Of a stretch of DNA of 64,000 bases, positions 1-6,557 are shown piece by piece. The stretch is from Dehalobacter sp. 12DCB1. Lineage in GTDB: Bacteria > Bacillota > Desulfitobacteriia > Desulfitobacteriales > Syntrophobotulaceae. Both the position numbers and the translations under genes were made by a program. The stretch spans positions 124,001 through 188,000 of the forward strand of contig NZ_POSF01000013.1 in the NCBI RefSeq assembly GCF_004343605.1, read 5' to 3'. Each line of letters opens with the position of its first letter. Positions within the stretch are counted from its first letter, which is position 1. The notes beneath the pieces are model-generated. The model did no database searches, was not told where the DNA came from, and saw only the letters and a program-made list of their open reading frames with translations.

Positions 1-139
1 TGGGATTGACCTTCAGGTTTTGGGCATATTCCCTTGATGACAGCAGTTTTTCGCCTAAATTCATTTTTCCTAGAATGATGTCTTTCTTAATCAAATTCAT
101 AATCTGAATATAAATCGGCGCAGTATTATCAAAATTCAT
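1..139 (-). CDS. GntR-family regulator, YtrA-like, N-terminal part
   Basis: The minus strand from 139 down to the window edge encodes about 46 residues beginning MNFDNTAPIYIQIMNLIKKD and continuing into a stretch resembling GEKLLSSREYAQNLKVNP. This is the start of the winged-helix DNA-binding domain of GntR regulators (PIYxQI, then a G-x-L-x-x-G-x-x-L-x-S-x-R-x-A pattern). The very early start of the domain resembles the short YtrA subfamily, which often controls an adjacent ABC transporter; that subfamily call is inference because the C-terminus lies outside the window. The ATG is the first codon of the recognisable domain. The gene reads away from the rdh cassette, and an extended inverted repeat lies just upstream, suggesting autoregulation. 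Confidence 0.8.
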   Translation of the reverse strand, partial: MNFDNTAPIYIQIMNLIKKDIILGKMNLGEKLLSSREYAQNLKVNP

Positions 140-150
140 TATGTCACCCC

Positions 151-202
151 TTCAACATTATACTAGTGCACTATTTATATAGTACACTAGTATAATGTTG
201 AA
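151..202. promoter_or_regulatory. Long inverted repeat, probable GntR operator
   Basis: Two 22-base arms (151-172 and 181-202) are reverse complements except for one position, separated by the 8-base AT-rich spacer ATTTATAT. The core is ACTAGTGCACT / AGTACACTAGT. It begins 12 bases upstream of the GntR start codon. Long palindromes of the AGTGTACTA kind are typical of YtrA-type GntR operators, so self-repression is the natural reading. A transcribed hairpin is an alternative. Confidence 0.65.
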
Positions 203-409
203 GTCAAGTGATAATAAACAACCATGCACGATGGGAACACCAGTAGACTTTGCCGATCTACAGCCAGGAGGTATTTAAGCCAAGCGCGGGATTAATTAGC
301 AAATACTAAAATATTTCTTGCCCTTGATCCAAAGTAAGTCTAGGATAATAATAAATAGTTGCTATCTTATTAAAATCTTATTGAAAGACTCTTTCGGAAG
401 GAGATAAAC

Positions 410-1102
410 ATGGGAAAAATAATGAATGATCATTATATTTTACCCCAAAATTTTTATCCAATGTTGAAATTGCGCGATTACCTTCACTTGGGAATCACCC
501 GTAATTATCGCAAAGGAGAATCCATCGTCTTCCCTGGAGAAACCATTGATAGTGTCATCTTAGTACTTTCGGGAAAATTGGGTATCAGCTTCATGCATGA
601 GGATGGAAAGCAAAAATTTATGTATCATGCGGATCCGTACACTTTCATAGATGAAGCCCTTGGCATATTTACAAGCTCTTATGTTCATGTTTTTTCGGAG
701 GAAGATAGCAGCGTCTGTTTTTTTGAAAAATATCAATTCCTTATGATCCTTCATGAGAACAAAGAATTACTTTTGGAATTTATTACGTGTTTTTCATCCA
801 AACGTTGTTATTTCATGCATGAGGCTAGTGAGGCGGTTCTTTATAAGCCATCCGTCAGGATTTTACGATTTTTTTATTTACTCTGCAGTACACAAGGGAA
901 ATTGGCTGATAATGTTTATGAAATCGATGTGAAAATATCTCAAAGAGAAATTTCTGAAATGACAGGGGTTCACTTTATAACGGTCAATAAGATTTTAAGA
1001 TATCTAAAAAAAGAAAATATTTTAAACAAAACAAGGAGTAAAATTATCATTTATGACTTACCACAACTAAAAGCTTTGATTGAGGATTGGATCAATCATT
1101 AA
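410..1102 (+). CDS. rdhK: CprK/RdhK-like CRP/FNR-family regulator
   Basis: The 230-residue protein has the CRP/FNR layout: an N-terminal beta-roll effector domain (about residues 20-125, with GETIDSVILVLSGKLGI) and a C-terminal helix-turn-helix (about 176-200, SQREISEMTGVHFITVNKIL). The HTH closely matches the plan of CprK from Desulfitobacterium (TGVHxxTVxxxL...LKxENIL). CprK binds a chlorinated aromatic in the beta-roll and activates dehalogenase promoters; the same role is inferred here. The recognition helix has Asn-Lys where CprK has Ser-Arg, so the operator may differ from the canonical dehalobox. An AAGGAG site ends seven bases before the ATG. It reads in the same direction as rdhBA but is separated by a terminator, so it is probably its own unit. 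Confidence 0.85.
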   Translation: MGKIMNDHYILPQNFYPMLKLRDYLHLGITRNYRKGESIVFPGETIDSVILVLSGKLGISFMHEDGKQKFMYHADPYTFIDEALGIFTSSYVHVFSEEDSSVCFFEKYQFLMILHENKELLLEFITCFSSKRCYFMHEASEAVLYKPSVRILRFFYLLCSTQGKLADNVYEIDVKISQREISEMTGVHFITVNKILRYLKKENILNKTRSKIIIYDLPQLKALIEDWINH

Positions 1103-1104
1103 AT

Positions 1105-1130
1105 ACCGCCGAAAGGCGGTTTATTTTTTT
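1105..1130 (+). terminator. Rho-independent terminator after rdhK
   Basis: ACCGCC-GAAA-GGCGGT stem with a GAAA tetraloop, followed by a T-rich tract. It begins just after the rdhK stop codon and separates rdhK from rdhBA. Confidence 0.9.
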
Positions 1131-1194
1131 CTATAAAAAATGCAAAAAAATTGTTCCACCTAATATGCAATGTAATCCAGGACTTATAACCGAC

Positions 1195-1225
1195 ATTGTA
1201 ATAAACAATACAATAATCTTATAAA
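1195..1225 (+). promoter_or_regulatory. Putative rdhBA promoter with overlapping palindrome
   Basis: A perfect 6-base inverted repeat ATTGTA-N8-TACAAT occupies 1195-1214. It overlaps a plausible -35 (TTGTAA, 1197-1202) with a 17-base spacer to TATAAA (1220-1225). CprK-type regulators normally bind TTAAT-N4-ATTAA centred near -41.5. This palindrome differs in sequence and would be centred near -27, so either the transcription start or the operator is misassigned, or regulation is unusual. Confidence 0.45.
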
Positions 1226-1256
1226 ACACGCAGCAAAATTTTAGGAGGTGAGAATG

Positions 1257-1565
1257 ATGAGTACATTCTTAATTTTTTTAGCGGGGATTCTTTTTTTAGC
1301 CGGTATCCTTTTTCTCAAATCGCGTGCCAAAAAAGAAAAAAATTGGCAGACCACGCTGGTTTGGGCATTATATGTAATTTGGTTTTTAATCACATGCATG
1401 GGGATCTCATTTGTTTACATTAATGCCAGCGTAGGACATGTCAAGGCAACAAGCACAGCGATTTTCCTGTTTGGAGGAATTTCAGTGGTATTGGCCGTTG
1501 TGCTGGCCCGCATATTAGGTTTTATCGGCATAAAGAGTAAGACAAAAGAGTCATTACAGGCTTAA
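1257..1565 (+). CDS. rdhB: Reductive dehalogenase membrane anchor RdhB
   Basis: Small hydrophobic protein of about 102 residues with three predicted membrane helices (FLIFLAGILFLAGILFL; WALYVIWFLITCMGISFVYI; IFLFGGISVVLAVVLARILGF), the size and topology of CprB/PceB anchors. In this family the anchor is thought to hold the exported RdhA on the outer face of the cytoplasmic membrane. The open frame extends to a GTG at 1248, but that codon overlaps the AGGAGG site (1243-1248). ATG 1257 (8-base spacing) or ATG 1254 is the better start. It precedes rdhA by 14 bases, the B-then-A order known from cprBA of Desulfitobacterium. Confidence 0.85.
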   Translation: MSTFLIFLAGILFLAGILFLKSRAKKEKNWQTTLVWALYVIWFLITCMGISFVYINASVGHVKATSTAIFLFGGISVVLAVVLARILGFIGIKSKTKESLQA

Positions 1566-1579
1566 AAGGAGGAGAACTG

Positions 1580-2962
1580 ATGTCCGGGATTTCAGAAAAT
1601 GGGAAAAAAGAAACCAAGCCGCAATTTCAAGTGAATCGCCGCGGTTTTCTTAAAACGGGGGCAGCTGCTGCCGCGATGAGTGTCATGGGGACAATCGCAG
1701 CCCCATCCAAGGTGGCAAACGCGGCTATTCATGATCTAAGCTATACACCTGCCAAAGGACAATGGTCGAAATTACGCCCTGTAAACCATTATGGCGGTGC
1801 CACGGTTCACTTTGTAGAAAATAACGATCAGTGGTTGGGAACAAGCAAAATTGTTGGGCCGATTAAAAAATCGGGAGAATTTAATTCGGGTTTCGGGCTT
1901 GCTACCAGAGGTCTACTGGGTGATAAGGCGAAATTCGGACTCCTTAGCCAGGGCGAAAGAAGTCCTTTAACGGGTGGCATAATGCAGGCTCTTGGGATGA
2001 TTAGTGGAGATGAGACTGTCATGGGCACGCCGAGAAAAGATAAACTTCCTATTCCCGATCCCGAACAAATGTCCCAGCATATCAAAGATCTCGCTTATTA
2101 TCTCAGGGCAGATGATGTTGGTATAGGCCAAATGCCTTCATACGGTTATTACGGCACGAAGTGTATGCCTCCCATAACTGTAATAGCTGCCGGTATCCTT
2201 CCGCCACAAACGCCGATCGCAGAAGTACCAAATACAGAACCGGAGTACCCCTATGTCATTACTGTCGCGGTTGAACAGCATTTGGAAACCTATTTGGCAT
2301 CGACTGGGTATGACGGAATATCTGTAAGCCAGTCAATGCGTTGTTATCATGCCACAGCTAATATTGCCGTCATTATGGCGCGATATATTCGAAATATGGG
2401 CTATAATGCGAGAGCCCATCATTTTGGCAATTATGGTCTTACTGTTCCTCCGGCACTTATAGCTTCCGGACTGGGTGAACATACCCGTACCGGAGACTGT
2501 GTTGCTCATCCCAGAATGGGATTCCGCAACAAATGTGCTGCGGTTACCACCGATTTGCCTTTGGTTGCCGATAAACCCATTGATTTTGGAATGTTGGATT
2601 TTTGCAGGGTTTGCATGAAATGTGCTGTTGAATGTCCTTCTAAAGCTATCAGCCTAGATAAAGAGCCAGTGGAAATGAACGGCTACCTGCGATGGAACAG
2701 CGACTACAAAAAATGTGCCGTATTCCGTTGCAGTAATGAGGAAGGCGTCAACTGCGGAAGGTGTATGAAAGTCTGTCCATGGAATTCCAAAGAAAACTCC
2801 TGGTTCCATGAAGCAGGCCTGTGGATAGGCAGTAAAGGAGAAACTGCTTCAACAATGTTGAAAGCCATTGATGATATGTTCGGCTACGGGACTGAAATTG
2901 TTGATAAATACAAATGGTGGCTGGAATGGCCGGAGCTTTATAAAATTAATATGCCAAGCTAG
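1580..2962 (+). CDS. rdhA: Reductive dehalogenase catalytic subunit, CprA-like
   Basis: The 460-residue precursor starts with a Tat signal (NRRGFLK, Arg20-Arg21, then an Ala-rich helix; likely cleavage near AxA at about residue 48). Two cluster motifs lie near the C-terminus: FCRVCMKCAVECP (Cys342, 345, 348, 352) and a second set including CGRCMKVCP (Cys392, 395, 399, with Cys379/384 upstream). This is the two-[4Fe-4S] pattern of corrinoid reductive dehalogenases. Blocks such as SKLRPV, VENND-WLGT, IPDPEQMSQHI, ASTGYDGIS and KYKWWLEWPE match what I recall of CprA (3-chloro-4-hydroxyphenylacetate/ortho-chlorophenol dehalogenase) rather than PceA or CfrA. Tyr256 in the RCYHATA block is the probable counterpart of the catalytic Tyr of PceA. 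The substrate cannot be read from sequence; a chlorinated phenol is a guess by relatedness. AGGAGG-type site and ATG are well spaced. Confidence 0.93.
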   Translation: MSGISENGKKETKPQFQVNRRGFLKTGAAAAAMSVMGTIAAPSKVANAAIHDLSYTPAKGQWSKLRPVNHYGGATVHFVENNDQWLGTSKIVGPIKKSGEFNSGFGLATRGLLGDKAKFGLLSQGERSPLTGGIMQALGMISGDETVMGTPRKDKLPIPDPEQMSQHIKDLAYYLRADDVGIGQMPSYGYYGTKCMPPITVIAAGILPPQTPIAEVPNTEPEYPYVITVAVEQHLETYLASTGYDGISVSQSMRCYHATANIAVIMARYIRNMGYNARAHHFGNYGLTVPPALIASGLGEHTRTGDCVAHPRMGFRNKCAAVTTDLPLVADKPIDFGMLDFCRVCMKCAVECPSKAISLDKEPVEMNGYLRWNSDYKKCAVFRCSNEEGVNCGRCMKVCPWNSKENSWFHEAGLWIGSKGETASTMLKAIDDMFGYGTEIVDKYKWWLEWPELYKINMPS

Positions 2963-2986
2963 TAAGTACAGTTTAACTGCATAATA

Positions 2987-3032
2987 AAATTATTGCGACG
3001 TATCTCTTAGTACGCCGCAATAATTTTTGTTT
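2987..3032 (+). terminator. Rho-independent terminator after rdhA
   Basis: Long stem ATTATTGCG/CGCAATAAT extended by CGTA/TACG, followed by ATTTTTGTTT, 25 bases after the rdhA stop. It closes the rdhBA unit; no maturation chaperone (RdhT-like) follows. Confidence 0.88.
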
Positions 3033-3033
3033 A

Positions 3034-3061
3034 TTGACATATACCTTGGCCAAAATATCAT
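3034..3061 (+). promoter_or_regulatory. Sigma-A type promoter for the M20 dipeptidase
   Basis: TTGACA (3034-3039), 16-base spacer, TATCAT (3056-3061), immediately after the rdhA terminator and about 90 bases before the dipeptidase start codon. Confidence 0.65.
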
Positions 3062-3149
3062 TCTCTTGTTCAGAATAAAATCATATTTTAAAGTTCCAAT
3101 AACAATACTAGTAATATCTACAGGCAATAATGCAGCATACGGAGGTTTT

Positions 3150-4550
3150 ATGAAAGGGTTAAAAGATGCCATAGATTCTTTTAAAGAAGATTTGATTCAT
3201 TCTGTGCAAGACTGCATTCGGATTAAAAGTGTCTCTAGCCATCACGATGGTACCCAAAAGGCCTTGGAGTATTACCTTGCCCTGGCTCATAGCATGGGAT
3301 TTTCGACATATAACATAGAAAACCTGGGCGGAGTAATCGAATATGGAGAAGGGGAGAAAACCTACGGAATGATTGTTCATCTTGATACTGTCCCTGAGGG
3401 AAGCGGCTGGAAATTCCCCCCTTTCGGAGGTCTGATTCAAGAAGGAAAAATTTATGGCCGGGGCGCAATCGATGACAAAGGGCCGGCCCTCTCAGCCCTC
3501 TATGCTTTAAAAGCCTTAAAGGACTCCGGATCAGGAATTAGTTCTGAATGTAAGGTTCAGATTATTATTGGGATTGATGAAGAAGGCATTTGGAATACGA
3601 CGCCTAAGTTATTAGAAAAAATTAAAGAGCCTGATTTTTCTTTTGTTCCCGATTCGAAATTCCCGGTTGTTATTGCCGAGAAGGGCCTGGTCTGGCTGGA
3701 AGTCAAGAAAACATTGAGTCAGGAATCCTCCGGCAATAGTGGGATTACGATTGAAACCATGCAAGGGGGAGGACAATCCCTCAATATTGTTCCTGATTAC
3801 TGTGAAGCTACACTTAGGTTGAATGATGACCAAAAAACACAGACCAAGAAGGAGCTCAAGCTATTCCAAGAACAAACAGGATACGATATCTCTCTTGAAA
3901 AAAATGCTTCTGTTTGTAAACTTATATCCAAGGGAAAATCCGCCCATGCCTTTATCTGCAACGAAGGACAAAATGCCATTTCCCAGCTCATTATGTTTTT
4001 AAGTCTGCTGGAGCTTGAAGGCGGGCAAAAGGAGTTTATCCAAGCCTATGCCCAAAGCATGGCGATGGAATATTATGGTGAATCCCTGGGCCTCAGTCTT
4101 GAAGATCAATTGACAGGTAAACTTACTGTTAACCCAGGGTATATCCTGATTGACGAGAAGAACATTAACCTGAAGATAGATATTCGTTTCCCCGCCAAGG
4201 AGCGGCTTGACATAATCAAACCTAAAATCGAGAGAGCCTTTAGCATTTTTCAGGGAAACCTTACAATCATCGATTCACTGGAATCTTTGAGTTTCCCGGA
4301 AGATGATCCCAATATCCGTAGACTCATACAGGTCTATCAGGATTCTACTGGAGACACTGAAACAAAACCTCTGGGAATAGGCGGAACCACTTTTTCCAAA
4401 GCTTTCAAACGCGCAGTTGCCTTTGGTCCTACTTTTCCCGGAATGCCTAAAGTTGAGCACCAGCCTGATGAATATATGGAGATTGAACATCTGATCAAGT
4501 GCACTGAGATCTACGCCTTAGCACTTCAATCACTTGTCAAAAAAGAATAA
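3150..4550 (+). CDS. M20 family (PepV-like) dipeptidase
   Basis: A metallopeptidase of 466 residues from the ATG at 3150, which has GGAGG four bases upstream. The open frame continues upstream to 3027, but that part contains the promoter and has no ribosome site. Metal ligand motifs are visible: HLDTVPEG, GRGAIDDKGPALSAL (bridging Asp), IDEE (catalytic Glu region) and a C-terminal GIGGTTFSKAF...HQPDE. The DDKGP motif and length fit PepV/Sapep dipeptidases, which cleave dipeptides in the cytoplasm with two Zn or Mn ions. It has its own promoter and stands alone between the rdh cassette and the convergent ferredoxin-like gene. Confidence 0.85.
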   Translation: MKGLKDAIDSFKEDLIHSVQDCIRIKSVSSHHDGTQKALEYYLALAHSMGFSTYNIENLGGVIEYGEGEKTYGMIVHLDTVPEGSGWKFPPFGGLIQEGKIYGRGAIDDKGPALSALYALKALKDSGSGISSECKVQIIIGIDEEGIWNTTPKLLEKIKEPDFSFVPDSKFPVVIAEKGLVWLEVKKTLSQESSGNSGITIETMQGGGQSLNIVPDYCEATLRLNDDQKTQTKKELKLFQEQTGYDISLEKNASVCKLISKGKSAHAFICNEGQNAISQLIMFLSLLELEGGQKEFIQAYAQSMAMEYYGESLGLSLEDQLTGKLTVNPGYILIDEKNINLKIDIRFPAKERLDIIKPKIERAFSIFQGNLTIIDSLESLSFPEDDPNIRRLIQVYQDSTGDTETKPLGIGGTTFSKAFKRAVAFGPTFPGMPKVEHQPDEYMEIEHLIKCTEIYALALQSLVKKE

Positions 4551-4571
4551 GTGTTACCCTCTTAGCTCGAT

Positions 4572-5285
4572 TTAACAGGATAGAGTTCCCCGATAATCGA
4601 TAATGACTTCGTCGTACGGCACCGAAATGCCGGCCTGGACCATGGCTGTTTTTACAGCCCGTACAATCCCGGAACAACATGGTACATCCATTCGGACTAC
4701 CTTGATACTCTGCGGATGATTGATTCTGATGATTTCCGTGATCTTTTCCGTGTAATAATCATTATCATCGAGTTTGGGACAGCCGATCAGCGTAATTCTG
4801 TCCTTCATGAACTTCTCATGGAAAGAAGCATAGGCATACGCGGTACAATCCGCCGCAATCAGCAGATCAGCATTTTGCAGGTAAGATGCCTGCGCGTTAA
4901 TCAGATTCAGCTGAACCGGCCATTGCCTGAGTTCCGAAGGGCGTTCAGCCCCGATGTCTCCGGAATCCTGTTTTTTCTGGTCAGCGGGTATTTTTTTGAT
5001 CATTGCGGCCATGGTACCTGGGCAGGAACAGCCGGATTTTTCTTTCTTTCGGGTGAGTTTCGCTTTAACCAGCTCTTCATTATAGTCTGCGGCTTCTCTT
5101 TCGATAATCTGAATTGCACCTGTCGGACATTCCGGCAGGCAGTCGCCGAGTCCGTCACAATATGCATCACTGACCAGAACGGCTTTATCATGAACAAGCT
5201 GCAACGCGCCTTCATGACAGGCGTTTACACACAGTCCGCAGCCATTGCACTTTTCCTGATCGATTTCGATGATCTTTCTAATCAT
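4572..5285 (-). CDS. Two-[4Fe-4S] ferredoxin-like protein with C-terminal extension
   Basis: A 237-residue protein that opens with a bacterial dicluster ferredoxin domain (about residues 1-65): CNGCGLCVNACHEGA and, later, a CDGLGDCLPECPTGAI set. The second motif has C-x5-C-x3-CP, a small departure from CxxCxxCxxxCP. After a charged linker with CSCPG, a C-terminal domain of about 120 residues has scattered Cys (DCTAYAYASFHEKF, IGCPKLDD, DVPCCSGI). I do not recognise that part with certainty; similar proteins are common in strict anaerobes. Electron transfer or cluster handling is the reasonable role. The start is ATG 5285, preceded by AAGGTG; a GTG at 5294 overlaps that site. It converges with the dipeptidase. 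Confidence 0.75.
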   Translation of the reverse strand: MIRKIIEIDQEKCNGCGLCVNACHEGALQLVHDKAVLVSDAYCDGLGDCLPECPTGAIQIIEREAADYNEELVKAKLTRKKEKSGCSCPGTMAAMIKKIPADQKKQDSGDIGAERPSELRQWPVQLNLINAQASYLQNADLLIAADCTAYAYASFHEKFMKDRITLIGCPKLDDNDYYTEKITEIIRINHPQSIKVVRMDVPCCSGIVRAVKTAMVQAGISVPYDEVIIDYRGTLSC

Positions 5286-5449
5286 TTTTATCACCTTTTT
5301 CCTTGATTTTCTGTTATTTGGCGTGTCTTTACTCTAGCGCAATAATGATTAAAAATCGGTAACCTGCGTTACAACAACTCCGATAATAAACACCAAACAA
5401 AGACAAAAAATCAATTCAAAAAGAGCCTGGTATCAAAAAACAATAGTTT

Positions 5450-5878
5450 TTACTTTTTTTTGATTTCTTCGTAACGGCGAAACCATTCAGGAAATACTTT
5501 TTTGAATTGGACAGGCTTAAAATTGTCTTTCCGGACCAAAATATGTTTCGTGGTTCCTTCAGCGCAGACTTCACTGCTGCCGTTAACAACCTTGTAGCCG
5601 TATACCGTCCACAAACCCTGATTTTCTTCGACCCAGGTTTTCACAAACACACGCTCACCGTAGTGTACCGCTTTTTTATAGGTTACTTCGACTTGATAGA
5701 CCGGAGCATAATACCCGGCTTCTTCCATATCCAGATAATGATACCCGGCATCTTCGACCAGCTGGCATCTTCCGAGTTCAAACCATTTCAGATAGTTGGC
5801 GTGGTAGATTACGCCCATCATATCGGTGTCGGCATAACTTACCTGGATTTCTTTTGTCGAAATCAAATATGGTTCCAT
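5450..5878 (-). CDS. YbgC/4HBT-family acyl-CoA thioesterase
   Basis: A 142-residue single hot-dog domain. The N-terminal block VSYADTDMMGVIYHANYLKWFELGR is the signature of the 4-hydroxybenzoyl-CoA thioesterase/YbgC family, with the catalytic Asp in YADTD. These enzymes hydrolyse short-chain acyl-CoA or acyl-ACP thioesters in the cytoplasm; the substrate here is unknown. Length is normal. It lies 67 bases upstream of nothing co-directional that is obviously linked; the next minus-strand gene upstream is the YdeI-like protein ending at 5946, so the two may be co-transcribed. Confidence 0.85.
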   Translation of the reverse strand: MEPYLISTKEIQVSYADTDMMGVIYHANYLKWFELGRCQLVEDAGYHYLDMEEAGYYAPVYQVEVTYKKAVHYGERVFVKTWVEENQGLWTVYGYKVVNGSSEVCAEGTTKHILVRKDNFKPVQFKKVFPEWFRRYEEIKKK

Positions 5879-5945
5879 TTTTTTCTCCTATTCTCAACTT
5901 TTCATATTTGACAGCTATATTTGACAGCTAGTCATCAGCTATCTG

Positions 5946-6404
5946 TTATTTACTTTTCTTTTTAGCCTCCAGCATTTCAACCACCTTTTGAATCCGATCC
6001 ATTCTGGTTTCCATTTTCTTGGCACCGGTGATCCACAGGACATAGTCTTTCTTGTGCGTATACGAGAGGGTCTCAAAGAATGCCAAAGCATTCGGAGCAT
6101 CCTGCATCTGTGCCAGTAAGTCTTCCGGTACCTCGACCGTACGTTCATGCTCGTCTTTTTCAACTTCGACATTTACCAAATCTCCGGGTCGCTTCCCAAT
6201 TTTACTGCGTATAGCCTGCGTCAAGCCAAGCAAAAAAACTCCATTCATTCTGACGATTGACCCCTGATATTCCACCCCATCAAAGGTAGCTTTTACTTTT
6301 ACCCGTCTAGCGCCAAATACCGCCTCAACGTCAAAGGGAATTTCGACATATGCCCCGTCAATGCCTTCACGTTTTTTGATTTCCGTAATAAACTTCTGTT
6401 TCAT
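5946..6404 (-). CDS. DUF1905/YdeI-like (OmdA) protein
   Basis: A 152-residue protein with an N-terminal DUF1905-like small barrel (PFDVEAVFGARRVKVKATFDGVEYQGSI..., about residues 15-85) and a C-terminal bacteriocin-protection YdeI/OmdA-like helical region (VPEDLLAQMQDAPNALAFFETLSYTHKKDYVLWI..., about 90-150). The domain pair is common in Firmicutes and Actinobacteria, but its biochemical role is not established. The frame opens at a TTG (6422), but the ATG at 6404 has GGGGTG six bases upstream and begins the conserved part. Divergent from the YcdB-like gene at 6558. Confidence 0.75.
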   Translation of the reverse strand: MKQKFITEIKKREGIDGAYVEIPFDVEAVFGARRVKVKATFDGVEYQGSIVRMNGVFLLGLTQAIRSKIGKRPGDLVNVEVEKDEHERTVEVPEDLLAQMQDAPNALAFFETLSYTHKKDYVLWITGAKKMETRMDRIQKVVEMLEAKKKSK

Positions 6405-6557
6405 CTGTTCACCCCGGTTCAAAGTTTCATGGAGATCCGTTCGCGAAAAAGCAGGAAATATTTTCTTTCGGCTGCGTCATAATCGCTGCCTTAATACAGT
6501 CTATTTTAGCAAGAAAACGCAACCAGATCAAAATGTTGTGAAAGGATGGTTGGAAAA

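Noticed and set aside
1103-1247. Canonical dehalobox TTAAT-N4-ATTAA before rdhB
   Set aside because: No sequence in the gap matches both half-sites; only the different ATTGTA-N8-TACAAT palindrome is convincing.
3027-3149. 41-residue N-terminal extension of the M20 dipeptidase
   Set aside because: It covers the promoter and has no ribosome site; GGAGG precedes ATG 3150.
4716-5306. 196-codon plus-strand frame opposite the ferredoxin-like gene
   Set aside because: It is antisense to a protein with clear Fe-S motifs and has no recognisable domain or ribosome site.
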